DNA of 64,000 bases from Sandaracinus amylolyticus (GTDB taxonomy: Bacteria; Myxococcota_A; Polyangia; Polyangiales; Sandaracinaceae). The DNA lies in the NCBI RefSeq assembly GCF_021631985.1, contig NZ_CP070225.1:1116001-1180000 (forward strand). The letters run 5' to 3'. Shown here piece after piece: positions 27,587 through 35,575 of the stretch. The notes beneath the pieces are model-generated. The model was not told the DNA's origin, did not search any database, and saw only the letters and a list, made by a program, of their open reading frames with translations. How positions within the stretch are numbered: position 1 is the first letter of the stretch; the number at the start of each line of letters is the position of its first letter. A program made the position numbers and the translations under genes.

Positions 27587-28426
27587 ATGCAGGATCGACG
27601 CGTCGCGATCGTCGGCGCTGCGCTGATGACGTCGGCGATGATCGCGATCGCGTGGATCGGGACGCGCGAGCGCGCACCGGTGCGCGACGACGACGTGGGG
27701 CTCGGCGCGCTCGGGGCGCAGCTGCTCGACGGTGCGATGCTCGATCCCGAGGGCCCGCGCGCGACGCGCTTCCGGCTCAACGGCGTCGCGGTGAGCGCGC
27801 TCGCGGGACGCAGCGCGGGGACGTTCGATCGCGCGCTCGACGTGGCGCGCGCCGCGTGCGCATCGCCGCCGATCGATCCGCTCGCGCTCGCCGAGGCCAT
27901 GCGCGCGCCCTCAGTCATGGCGTCGGCTCCTTCCGAGACGTCGGGGATCACCAGCGTGATCCAGGACGATCGCGGGTTCGTGGTGTGCCTCGATCGCGCG
28001 TCGAGCGGCGCGATGCGCTACGCGTACGCGCGACGCGATCCGAGCGGCGTGCGCTTCGTGATCGTGTGGACGGACGCCGCGGTTCGTTACGCCGATCTCG
28101 CACACGCCGACACCCGGGGCGACGACGTGCCCGAGCTCCCGCTGCCGGACGGCGCGCGCCGCCGCTTCAGCTTCGTGCGCGAGGACGGGCGCGATCAGAT
28201 GGTGATCTACGACGTGCACGAGGATCCCGAGGCGCTCGAGCGATGGGCGCGCGACGCGCTCCCCTCGCGCGGCTGGAGCGCACCCGTCGCGTCGGGCACG
28301 GAGCTGGGCGCGCGTATGCTCGTCGCCGATCGCGGCGCGCGGCGCGTGCACCTCGTGCTGCGCGACGACGGAACGCTGGTGGCGATCGCAGGCGCTCACG
28401 GGGTCCCCCAGTCGCCCTCGCCGTAG
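27587..28426 (+). CDS. membrane-anchored protein of unknown function inside the tad locus
   Basis: A 279-residue protein with an N-terminal hydrophobic anchor (VAIVGAALMTSAMIAIAWIGT) and a soluble, presumably periplasmic part with alternating strands and helices (RFVIVWTDAAVRYADLAHAD; MVIYDVHEDPEALERWARDALP; RGARRVHLVLRDDGTLVAIAG). No family was recognised. It is the only plus-strand gene in the tad locus. It starts beside the TadG-like 5' end, and its last 31 bp overlap the end of tadE tail to tail. The N-terminal anchor and -10 candidate support it as a real gene, not an antisense shadow. Confidence 0.75.
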   Translation: MQDRRVAIVGAALMTSAMIAIAWIGTRERAPVRDDDVGLGALGAQLLDGAMLDPEGPRATRFRLNGVAVSALAGRSAGTFDRALDVARAACASPPIDPLALAEAMRAPSVMASAPSETSGITSVIQDDRGFVVCLDRASSGAMRYAYARRDPSGVRFVIVWTDAAVRYADLAHADTRGDDVPELPLPDGARRRFSFVREDGRDQMVIYDVHEDPEALERWARDALPSRGWSAPVASGTELGARMLVADRGARRVHLVLRDDGTLVAIAGAHGVPQSPSP

Positions 28427-29040
28427 TCCATGTCGCCGACGTGCAAGGTGCCCCAGTCGTCGGCCTCGATCGGGCGGCGACCGCTGGTGCAGATCAGCCG
28501 CCGCACGACCGGCACGCGACACGCGAAGCCGTGCGTGATGCGCACGCGCACCTCGGGCGGGACGGTGTCGGCGCTCGGGCGGTGCACGCGCACGTCGATC
28601 GTCGTCGCCGCGCGCACCGCGTCGGCGCGCATCGCGAGATCGGGCGTGCCCAGCGCGTCGGCGATGCTGTCTCCATCACGCGGCTCGATCGAGGCGATCA
28701 CCGTCATCGCCGCGAGCTCGATCGCCGCGCGTCGCGAGAGCGTGCGCCGGCGCGGCGGCGAGGACGCATCGTCGCGTCGCGCGAGCTGCTCCGCGAGCTC
28801 GTCGGCGGTCGCGCTGCGTCCGTCGATCACGAGCCGCGGCTCGCCCTCGTAGTAACGAGGGTCGTCGTCGAGCACGACCATCGCGGAGCGCACGGCGCGG
28901 TGCGCTGCGTGCTGAACGACCAGGTTTCCCGCGTAGAGCAGGCCGATCTGCACGAGCCCGAGGAAGAGCGTGAGGATCGGAACGAACGCGAGCAGGAACT
29001 CGACGTACGCCGCGCCCTCTTCGCTGCCCCACCGCCGCAT
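28396..29040 (-). CDS. tadE: TadE-like pseudopilin
   Basis: A 214-residue protein with a TadE-type N-terminus, MRRWGSEEGAAYVEFLLAF followed by VPILTLFLGLVQIGLLYAGNLVVQHAAHRAVRSAMV. Cleavage after Gly9 gives Glu at +5 and Phe at +6, as expected for class III prepilins. The periplasmic region is unusually long for TadE (about 170 residues) and holds a C-rich segment FACRVPVVRRLICTSG. The ATG overlaps the Flp pilin stop by one base (TGATG). The 3' end overlaps the antisense gene by 31 bp. Confidence 0.85.
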   Translation of the reverse strand: MRRWGSEEGAAYVEFLLAFVPILTLFLGLVQIGLLYAGNLVVQHAAHRAVRSAMVVLDDDPRYYEGEPRLVIDGRSATADELAEQLARRDDASSPPRRRTLSRRAAIELAAMTVIASIEPRDGDSIADALGTPDLAMRADAVRAATTIDVRVHRPSADTVPPEVRVRITHGFACRVPVVRRLICTSGRRPIEADDWGTLHVGDMDYGEGDWGTP

Positions 29041-29243
29041 CACGGCACCGGCGACGTGACCGCCTCGCGGATCGAGGCGTGATAGAGGACGAGCGGGATC
29101 GCGACCGTCGCGATCGCGAACGCGGTCACGAGCGAGACGAGCACGAGCACTGCGAGGTACTCGAGCTGGTACGCGCCGCGCTCGTCCCGATGCAGCGTGG
29201 GCTCGCCCGGCGCTCGACGCGTCTTGCTCCGGCGCATCGTCAT
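29040..29243 (-). CDS. Flp-type (type IVb) pilin precursor
   Basis: A 67-residue prepilin. The leader is 23 residues and basic, ending in DERG; the mature part begins AYQLEYLAVLVLVSLVTAFAIATVAIP. Glu is at +5 and Tyr at +6 after the Gly23 cleavage site, the EY signature of Flp pilins. The mature protein is about 44 residues and ends TSPVP. It would be processed by a TadV-type peptidase, which is not in this window, and polymerise into the adhesive Tad fibre. It is coupled by ATGA to the lipoprotein gene upstream and by TGATG to tadE downstream. Confidence 0.85.
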   Translation of the reverse strand: MTMRRSKTRRAPGEPTLHRDERGAYQLEYLAVLVLVSLVTAFAIATVAIPLVLYHASIREAVTSPVP

Positions 29244-29926
29244 CGCAGCCTCTCGATCCCGCCGCCGCCACGACGACCGCGACGGCGACGCGAGGGCTCG
29301 GCCGACGCGACCGACTCTTCGCGCGGGGCCTCGAACGGGCGAGACCAGTAGAAGACTTCGTCCTCCGCGCCGATCGTGAAGCGCTGCTCGGGGCTCGGCG
29401 GCGCGAGCTCGGGGTGCGCCGACGTGTCGATGCGCACCACGAAGCGCTGCCCCGGAGGCTGCTGCAGCGCGACGTGCGCGAGCCCTGCGACGTCGGTGCG
29501 CGCGACCACGTGGCCGTCGACCTGCACGTCGAGATCGGGGCGTCCCGCGTCGACCACCACGACCACGTCGCGAACGCGTCGATCGCAGCGCACCTCGAAT
29601 TCGAGCGGCGGGGTGGACGCCCGTCCTTCCGCGTCGCGTCGCGACCACGCGCGCAGCCGTCCACGCAGGTGCTCGGGGCGCGCGCGCAGATCCTCGGGAC
29701 AGCGCGCGACCAGCTCGAGCGTCGCGCCCTCGGGCCGCTCCGCGTCGAGGCGCAGCGTGCCGTCCTCGCCGGTCTCGCCGATCATCACGCCGCTCTCGGT
29801 GATCGCGACGCCGGAGATCGGCGCCCCGTCGCGCGACGCGCGCACCACGACGCGATGCGATCCGTGCTGCGCGGCATCGCAGCCGATCAGCGCGAGCAGC
29901 GCGACGATGCCGATCACGCGCCTCAT
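29240..29926 (-). CDS. lipoprotein of the tad locus
   Basis: A 228-residue lipoprotein with lipobox LALIGC (Cys16). The mature part looks like two carboxypeptidase-regulatory or Ig-like beta domains: DGAPISGVAITESGVMIGETGEDGTL is the typical adaptable-loop repeat, and a second copy reads PDLDVQVDGHVVARTDVAGLAHVAL. The C-terminus is Arg/Gly-rich (SRRRRGRRGGGG). It lies between the TM-TPR protein and the pilin with ATGA overlaps on both sides, so it is an integral part of this Tad cluster. It may replace the TadD-like pilotin lipoprotein, though without TPRs. Confidence 0.75.
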   Translation of the reverse strand: MRRVIGIVALLALIGCDAAQHGSHRVVVRASRDGAPISGVAITESGVMIGETGEDGTLRLDAERPEGATLELVARCPEDLRARPEHLRGRLRAWSRRDAEGRASTPPLEFEVRCDRRVRDVVVVVDAGRPDLDVQVDGHVVARTDVAGLAHVALQQPPGQRFVVRIDTSAHPELAPPSPEQRFTIGAEDEVFYWSRPFEAPREESVASAEPSRRRRGRRGGGGIERLR

Positions 29927-30582
29927 CGCTGCGCCCTCTCCGCGAGGATGCGCGCGGCGATCGCGTACGCGCGCTGGTGCGGCGCGCGCGCCGCGAGGGT
30001 CGCGTAGATCTCGCTCGCCTCCGCGAGACGTCCGCTCGCGAGGTGCTCGGCGGCCTGGCGCTCCAGCGTGTCGAGGCGCGTCGTCGGATCGACCTCGGCT
30101 GCGCGCGGCACCACGGCATCGGGCGTCGCCGTCGCGTCGCCCGCCTCGACGACCACGCGCAGCGGACCGCCCGTCGCGACCGCGCCCGAGGTGACGAAGT
30201 GCGCGACGATCACGCCGACGCCGAGCGCCATCGCCGCGCCGACCACGATGCGCCCGACGATCTCGAGCGCGCTGGGGCGCGTGCGCGCCGCAGGGAAGCG
30301 CAGCGTCGACACGCTCGGGCCGCCCTCTTCGATCGGCGTGGTGATCACGGTCTCGGGGAGCCCGAACGTGCGCGTCGGCACGTTGGCGAGCGGCGCGGGC
30401 TCCTCCTCGACCTCCGCGATCACCGTCGGAGGCAGCGTGAGCGCAGGCGGCTCTTCGGGGACCGGCTTCGCAGGTGACGACGCGGGCGGCGGCTCGGCGA
30501 CCGTCGTCTCGTCGTGGAACTCGACGTCCTCGGAGTCGGCGAGCGGATCCGTCGTCGGCTCTTTCACGTCAGAACCCGGCAT
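29923..30582 (-). CDS. single-TM protein with C-terminal TPR-like helices (tad locus)
   Basis: A 219-residue protein. The N-terminal 105 residues are acidic and Pro-rich, presumably cytoplasmic and disordered. One transmembrane helix follows (IVGRIVVGAAMALGVGVIVAHFVTSG). The C-terminal part ends in two TPR-like helices (LERQAAEHLASGRLAEASEIYATLAARAPHQRAYAIAARIL). TadD proteins of Tad systems are TPR lipoproteins; this could be a functional equivalent anchored by a helix. It overlaps tadC by 14 bp upstream and the lipoprotein gene by 4 bp downstream. Confidence 0.72.
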   Translation of the reverse strand: MPGSDVKEPTTDPLADSEDVEFHDETTVAEPPPASSPAKPVPEEPPALTLPPTVIAEVEEEPAPLANVPTRTFGLPETVITTPIEEGGPSVSTLRFPAARTRPSALEIVGRIVVGAAMALGVGVIVAHFVTSGAVATGGPLRVVVEAGDATATPDAVVPRAAEVDPTTRLDTLERQAAEHLASGRLAEASEIYATLAARAPHQRAYAIAARILAERAQR

Positions 30583-31465
30583 CGAGCCCCCGGATCACGA
30601 AGGGCGCCATCAGCACCACGAGGATGCTGCACATGACGAGCACGAGCGGCAGCATCATCAGCACCGCGGCGCGCGACGCGGCCTCCTCACCCTGCACGCT
30701 GCGACGCATGCGCAGCGTCGCGGCCTGCTGCTTGAGCGTGTCGGCGAGCGGCGTGCCCTTCTCCTCGGCCTGCTGGATCGCGCCCACGAAATTGCGCACC
30801 GGCTCGATCGGCACGCGCGCCGCGAGCTCGTCGAGCGCGCGACGCCGGGTGACACCGAGCGACATCTGCCGCGTCACGTACGCGAGCTCCTCGGTGAGCG
30901 CCTCCTGCTGCTTGCTCCCGGTCGCGATCACCTGCGCGATCGCCGCGACGAAATCGAGCCCCGCGCTCATCGCGAGCGCGATCAGATCGACCGCGCCGGG
31001 CAGCGAGCGATCGATCTCGCGCTGACGTCGCGCCGCCGTCGCGCTCACGTGCTGGAACGGCAGGTACACGCCGAGCGCGGCCGCGAACGGCACGATCGTC
31101 CCCGGCAGATCGGTGATGCGCACCATCACCGCGGCGCCCGTCGTCGCGAGCACCACGCCGAGGATCGCCAGCGCGAGCAGCTCGTCCACGTCGTAGCCGC
31201 TCCAGTCGCCGGCCTCGCGCAGCGACTTCTCGAGCCGCACCCGCGGCCCCGCGAAGGGCAGGTGCCGCGTCCACCGCGCGAGCCAGCGCACGACGGGATC
31301 CATCGTCGCGAGGAACCCACCGCGCGCGAGCAGCTCGCGCCGCCGCAGACCGCGCATGCCGAGCAGCACCGGACCGCGCACCGGCTCGGTCGCGAGCCCC
31401 CCCGCGACGAGCCCGAGCCCGCCGGCGAGCAGCAAGATCGCAGCGAACGCGCTGAGACCGATCAT
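30569..31465 (-). CDS. tadC: TadC-like inner-membrane platform protein (type II/IV secretion F domain)
   Basis: A 298-residue GspF/TadC family protein. The N-terminal helix is IGLSAFAAILLLAGGLGLVAGG and a central TM pair is LLALAILGVVLATTGAAVM plus IVPFAAALGVYLPF. The T2SSF core includes LPGAVDLIALAMSAGLDFVAAIAQV, SLGVTRRRALDELAARVP and QQAEEKGTPLADTLKQQA. A closing TM pair is AAVLMMLPLVLVMCSILVVLMAPFVIRG. It forms the membrane platform of the Tad machine with TadB. The start is ATG 31465, 2 bp after the tadB stop. Confidence 0.92.
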   Translation of the reverse strand: MIGLSAFAAILLLAGGLGLVAGGLATEPVRGPVLLGMRGLRRRELLARGGFLATMDPVVRWLARWTRHLPFAGPRVRLEKSLREAGDWSGYDVDELLALAILGVVLATTGAAVMVRITDLPGTIVPFAAALGVYLPFQHVSATAARRQREIDRSLPGAVDLIALAMSAGLDFVAAIAQVIATGSKQQEALTEELAYVTRQMSLGVTRRRALDELAARVPIEPVRNFVGAIQQAEEKGTPLADTLKQQAATLRMRRSVQGEEAASRAAVLMMLPLVLVMCSILVVLMAPFVIRGLDAGF

Positions 31466-31467
31466 CG

Positions 31468-32340
31468 CTACAGGCTCACGTCCAGGATGCGGCGCGCGAG
31501 CACGACCGCGGCCAGCCACAGACCCGCCGCGACCAACGTCGCGAGCAGTCCGACCGTCGTCGACGAGAGCGGCTCGAGCCACGCCGAGTCGATGCGATGG
31601 ATCGCGAAGAGCACGACGAACGGGATCGCGAGCATCACGTACGCCTGCATGCGGCTCTCCGACGTCTTCGCGTCGAGCACGCCCTGCAGGCGCGTCATCT
31701 CGCGCAGGCCCGCCGAGGTCTCCTCGAGGATCGCCGGGAGATCACCGCCGGTCTGACGTCCCACCAGCAGCGCGGCGAGCGCGCTCGTCACCAGCGGGCT
31801 CGCGATGCGATCCGAGAAGTCGAGCAGCGCGCGATCGAGCGGCAGGCCGAGGCGCGTCTGCTTGAGCAGCGTGTCGACCTCCTCCGCGATCGGGCCCCGC
31901 ACCACGTCGGTCGTGACCGCGAGCGCTTCGCCCAGCGAGGGCGTCGATCGCAGCGCGTTCGCGAGCGAGCCCAGCCACGTCTCGAGCTGCCCCTCGATCG
32001 TCGCGATGCGCTGCGCGCGACGACGCGCGAGCATCACCCGCGCGAGCACCACGCCGCAGATCGCGATCGCGAGCCAGAGCGCGTCCTGCACCGCCGCGCC
32101 GATCGCGCCCGCGACCATCGCGAGCACCTGCAGCGCGAGATACGCGTCGCCGCCGATCCGTGCGCGCACGAATCGCAGTTCCGCGTCGTCCTTCGCCGCG
32201 CGCTCGTTCCACGCGCGGCGCAGCGGGCTGTCGCCGCCGGCGATCGTGCCGCCCACGAAGAGCGCGAGCCCGATGCTCGACGCGATCACACCGATCCACA
32301 GCCAGAGCGCGGACACGCCGCCTTCCGCCACCGTCGTCAT
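31468..32340 (-). CDS. tadB: TadB-like inner-membrane platform protein (type II/IV secretion F domain)
   Basis: A 290-residue TadB family protein. Hydrophobic helices open it (ALWLWIGVIASSIGLALFVGG; AYLALQVLAMVAGAIGAAVQDALWLAIAICGVVLARVML). The F domain follows with QLETWLGSLANALRSTPSLGEALAVTT, KQTRLGLPLDRALLDFSDR, LVTSALAALLVGRQTGGDLPAIL and a final TM pair. It is immediately upstream of tadC and 14 bp downstream of cpaB. Its partner ATPase TadA is not encoded in the window. Confidence 0.9.
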   Translation of the reverse strand: MTTVAEGGVSALWLWIGVIASSIGLALFVGGTIAGGDSPLRRAWNERAAKDDAELRFVRARIGGDAYLALQVLAMVAGAIGAAVQDALWLAIAICGVVLARVMLARRRAQRIATIEGQLETWLGSLANALRSTPSLGEALAVTTDVVRGPIAEEVDTLLKQTRLGLPLDRALLDFSDRIASPLVTSALAALLVGRQTGGDLPAILEETSAGLREMTRLQGVLDAKTSESRMQAYVMLAIPFVVLFAIHRIDSAWLEPLSSTTVGLLATLVAAGLWLAAVVLARRILDVSL

Positions 32341-32354
32341 CACCGCCGCCGTCT

Positions 32355-33116
32355 CTACCGTCGCTCCGCGCGCGCCAGATCGTCGCTCGATCGCGAGGGC
32401 AGACCCTGGACGATCGTGATGTCGTCGGGGTTGCGCAGCACCAGCATCAGCTCGCCGCGCGCGGCCGCCACGGCGAGCGTCTGGCTCTGCTCGAGCGTCA
32501 TGCTCAGCGTCACCTGACCCGCGCGCGTGGTGCCCTGACGATCGCGCCGCAGATCCGCGCCGATGTCCGCGCCCGTCGCGAGGACGAGCGCGTTCTGCAG
32601 GATCGTCGACGCGACGTCGTGGTTGCCCTCGCGCGTCGTGAGCACGACGTCGACGCGATCGCCGGGCCTCAAGAGCCCGCCGAACGTCGATGTCGCGTCC
32701 GCCTCGATGCTCACCGCGCGCTGTCCGTCGCGCACCAGGCTCGAGAGATCGCGATGCTCCTCCGACGTCACGAGATCGGACCACAGGAGCGTCTCGCCCG
32801 CGCGCAGCGCGCTGGACACGCGCACGCCGACGACACGCGGCACGTCGGCGCCGCGCACGTGGCGCTGCTCGACGTAGCGCTCGGGCATGTCCTGCGTCGC
32901 GAGCGCGTCCTCGCGCAGCGGAGTCCCGAGCGGCACGTCGCGCGTCACGACCGCGACCTGCACGTACGCGCCGCCCGTCACGTGCTGCTCGTACTGCTGC
33001 ATGTAGACGAAGAGGCACCCGGCCCCGAGCGCCATGCACACCACGCCCGCGACCACCGCTCTGCTGCGCTGCGCAGCAGGCTCGTTGCGGGCGTTCGACT
33101 CGACTCGTCCCGACAC
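32355..33116 (-). CDS. cpaB: CpaB/RcpC Flp pilus assembly protein with SAF domain
   Basis: A 253-residue protein starting at GTG 33114-33116. One N-terminal TM helix (VVAGVVCMALGAGCLFVYMQQY) is followed by the SAF/CpaB domain: VQVAVVTRDVPLGTPLREDALATQDMPERY, VVGVRVSSALRAGETLLWSDL, and the CpaB motif LVRDGQRAVSIEADATSTFGGLLRPGDRVDVVLT, then LSMTLEQSQTLAVAAARGELMLVLRNP. CpaB/RcpC works in the periplasm with the secretin. GAGGAGG precedes the start, and a -10 candidate and dyad sit just upstream, so this is the first gene of the tad operon here. Confidence 0.92.
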   Translation of the reverse strand: MSGRVESNARNEPAAQRSRAVVAGVVCMALGAGCLFVYMQQYEQHVTGGAYVQVAVVTRDVPLGTPLREDALATQDMPERYVEQRHVRGADVPRVVGVRVSSALRAGETLLWSDLVTSEEHRDLSSLVRDGQRAVSIEADATSTFGGLLRPGDRVDVVLTTREGNHDVASTILQNALVLATGADIGADLRRDRQGTTRAGQVTLSMTLEQSQTLAVAAARGELMLVLRNPDDITIVQGLPSRSSDDLARAERR

Positions 33117-33143
33117 GATCCCAGTGACCTCCTCGAGCGGTGC

Positions 33144-33176
33144 AGCGTACTCACGTCACGCGCATCACGCGCGTGA
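33144..33176 (-). promoter_or_regulatory. tad operon promoter/operator candidate
   Basis: On the minus strand TACGCT (plus coordinates 33144-33149) lies 27 bp before the cpaB GTG. Immediately upstream is a dyad, TCACGCG-N7-CGCGTGA, at 33156-33176. The dyad occupies the -35 region, so a regulator may act there. Confidence 0.4.
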
Positions 33177-33197
33177 GAACGTTGGTGCGCGATCTCT

Positions 33198-34709
33198 TCA
33201 GAGAGACATGCACTCACCACAGCTCGACCAGCCCGACGCGGTGCACGCGCACCGCTCGTACTGATTCGCGCCGCACGCGCGGAAGCCCATCATTCCCGCG
33301 CACACGTCGTTGTCGAGGAGCTCGTCGGTGCAGGTCGGGGCGCCGGGCTCGCACGTCGTCGTACCACCCCCACACCACGGCAGCGTTCCGCTCATCGAGC
33401 CCAGCGATCCCTCGGCGAGCGTGATCGGATCCCACTGGTGCCCGTGCGACCAGTCGAAGCCCGCGCCGAACGCGTTCGCCGCGAGCTCGAGCTCGACGCC
33501 GAGCTGCGCCTCGCACGACCACGGCAGCTCCACGTTCCACGCGCAGCCCGCGGTCTCCGACGTGAACTCGACGCCGAGCGTGCCGGTGAGATCGACCGTG
33601 CCCGTCGCGCCGAGATCGACGTCGGCCGGGCCCACCGAGAAGTCCCATCCGACCTGCAGGCGCAGCTGGAGGCCCGCGGTGATGCTGCCGCTCGCCGAGA
33701 GCGATCCCGCGCGCGACGTCGTCACCTCGGCGAAGGGCTCGAACTCGAACGTCGGTCCGTCGACGTGATTCTCGCCGTCCTTCACGCCGAACTCCGCGTG
33801 CGCGCTCGCCTCCGCGCCCGCCTCGGCGGTGATCTCGCCCGCGTCCGCCGCCGCGCTGAACGAGCCGTTCAGGATCGGCACCGCGCTCAGCGTGACCGGC
33901 ACCGGGCCGACCGCGAACGCCGCGAGCTTCACCTCGGGCGCGGTCCCGCCCCCGAGCAGCGCCGCGAAGTCCGCGTCGCAGGTGAGCTGCGCACCGCCGG
34001 TGCCCGACAGGCGCATGCCTGCGCGCAGCGAGCCGTCGACCACGAAGTACGCATCGGGCTCGAACGAGACCGAGCCGATGCTCGGCGGCCAGACGCTCGG
34101 CCCATCGATGTCGATGCCGTGATCGAACTCGAGGCTCGCGGTCAGATCGGTCTCGAGGAAGGGCCCGGCGAAGAGCGTCCCGCCGTACTCGGCGGTGCAC
34201 CCCGCGGTGTCGGTGCCGAAGCTGCGCCCGCCCGTGATCTCGCAGGGCGTCGTGTCCATGCAGCCGCCGCCGAGCGACTCGGTCGCGACGCCCGGCTCCG
34301 CGACCGTCGGCTGATCGACGCGGTGCGGGCGGTAGTGGAAGAGGAAGTGGAGCTGCCGGTAGTACTCGGGCAGCGCGGCCTGGCGCGTCATCGCGACGAC
34401 GCGCCCATCGGGCTGCACCTCGAGCGAGGTGATGCGACGGAGATAGCCGTCGGTCGTGTTGCCCGCGACGACGTGATCGACGCGCAGCGGCGACGCTCCG
34501 TCGAACTCGAACACCAGCCGATCCTCGAGCACCTCGACGGACTCGAACGCGTCGAGCGACTCGACGTCGAGCGCGTCGGCCGTCTCCTCGAGCTCGAGGA
34601 TCTCGATCCACGATCCGCTCGCCGGTGGGCCGACCTCGTTGCTGCAGCCGAAGAGCGACAGCGCGATCGCCGCCACCATCACTCGTCCGAGATTGTTCTC
34701 CTGGCGCAT
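33198..34709 (-). CDS. large secreted lipoprotein with Cys-rich C-terminus
   Basis: A 503-residue protein. ATG 34709 has a good ribosome-binding site (GGAGG, 5 nt upstream) and opens a lipoprotein signal ending LSLFGC. An alternative ATG at 34730 is coupled TGATG to the upstream gene. The mature N-terminal part is acidic, residues about 80-200 contain paired cysteines, and about 200-440 is beta-rich with low-complexity Ala/Gly/Ser segments. The last 60 residues hold about ten cysteines in CEPGAPTCTDELLDNDVC and CGANQYERCACTASG, a compact disulfide-rich cap. The family is unknown, probably a surface protein. Confidence 0.75.
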   Translation of the reverse strand: MRQENNLGRVMVAAIALSLFGCSNEVGPPASGSWIEILELEETADALDVESLDAFESVEVLEDRLVFEFDGASPLRVDHVVAGNTTDGYLRRITSLEVQPDGRVVAMTRQAALPEYYRQLHFLFHYRPHRVDQPTVAEPGVATESLGGGCMDTTPCEITGGRSFGTDTAGCTAEYGGTLFAGPFLETDLTASLEFDHGIDIDGPSVWPPSIGSVSFEPDAYFVVDGSLRAGMRLSGTGGAQLTCDADFAALLGGGTAPEVKLAAFAVGPVPVTLSAVPILNGSFSAAADAGEITAEAGAEASAHAEFGVKDGENHVDGPTFEFEPFAEVTTSRAGSLSASGSITAGLQLRLQVGWDFSVGPADVDLGATGTVDLTGTLGVEFTSETAGCAWNVELPWSCEAQLGVELELAANAFGAGFDWSHGHQWDPITLAEGSLGSMSGTLPWCGGGTTTCEPGAPTCTDELLDNDVCAGMMGFRACGANQYERCACTASGWSSCGECMSL

Positions 34710-34729
34710 ACAATCCTCCAGCTCGTCCA

Positions 34730-35575
34730 TCATTCCGCAGGCAGCTCGGGAGCAGCGTCCACGCACCACGTGTCGTCGGCGTTGCGGGCGACGCACGTGT
34801 ACGTCTCTTCGTCGCAGAGATCGCTCGCGCACTCCGCGTCGATCTCGCAGGCGGCGCCGGCCGCGAGGTAGGGCCGGCAAACCCCGGGCGAATCGATGTC
34901 CGCCCCGGGCGCGCAGTAGAGCCCACGTGCGCACTCGGCGCCCAGGTCGCACTCGCCGCCTTCCGTGACGTAGCGGCGGCAGTCGGCGCGCGGCGGCGTG
35001 GTCTCGTCGCCGAAGTCGGTGACGTAGCAGTAGAGGCCCTCGCCGCACGCGAGGAGGCTCGAGTAATCGTTCTCCTGGGGAGAACAATCGGCGCCCTCCT
35101 CGAGCGAGCCGCGGAACGCGGCGTCGGCGAGGATCGCGCCTGCGTCGTCGAGCACCGGGCACGACTCGGGCGCGGCGGTCAGCGTCGCGAGCACCGCGTC
35201 GGCGGCCTCGGCGTCGAACGTGATCGCGCCCGATGTCGCGGCCTGCCCGCTGCGGAACGACGTGCAGATGCAGGTCGTGCGCTGCACGCAGAGCTGCATC
35301 GACTCGTAGCGGAAGTCGGGATCGGTGCAGCACGCGAGGTGCGCCGCGCAGAACGCGTCGGCGTAGGCCGGGCAGAACGTGTCGTCCGCGGCGGGCGTGC
35401 ACGTCTCTTCGACGTAGGGCACGTCGTCGGGCTCACCGGCATCGGGATCGGCGCTCGCGGCCTTGCAGCCGAGCACGAACGACATGCCGATCAGCGCGCC
35501 GAGCGCGAGCATCGCACCCGCGACGCCCGCGCTCGTTCGATCGAGCGAAGACGTGATCTCGCTCAAGGACGCCAC
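34730..35575 (-). CDS. Cys-rich secreted protein/lipoprotein
   Basis: Up to 281 residues. A hydrophobic segment ends in a lipobox (GMSFVLGC), then an acidic linker and more than 20 cysteines in dickkopf/EGF-like spacing (for example CDLGAECARGLYCAPGADIDSPGVC and CEIDAECASDLCDEETYTC). The start is uncertain: GTG 35573-35575 and TTG 35564-35566 lie in the overlap with the upstream gene, and ATG 35512 gives a conventional lipoprotein signal. It overlaps the M15-like gene and is followed by the large lipoprotein gene, so the three form one unit. Confidence 0.72.
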   Translation of the reverse strand: MASLSEITSSLDRTSAGVAGAMLALGALIGMSFVLGCKAASADPDAGEPDDVPYVEETCTPAADDTFCPAYADAFCAAHLACCTDPDFRYESMQLCVQRTTCICTSFRSGQAATSGAITFDAEAADAVLATLTAAPESCPVLDDAGAILADAAFRGSLEEGADCSPQENDYSSLLACGEGLYCYVTDFGDETTPPRADCRRYVTEGGECDLGAECARGLYCAPGADIDSPGVCRPYLAAGAACEIDAECASDLCDEETYTCVARNADDTWCVDAAPELPAE

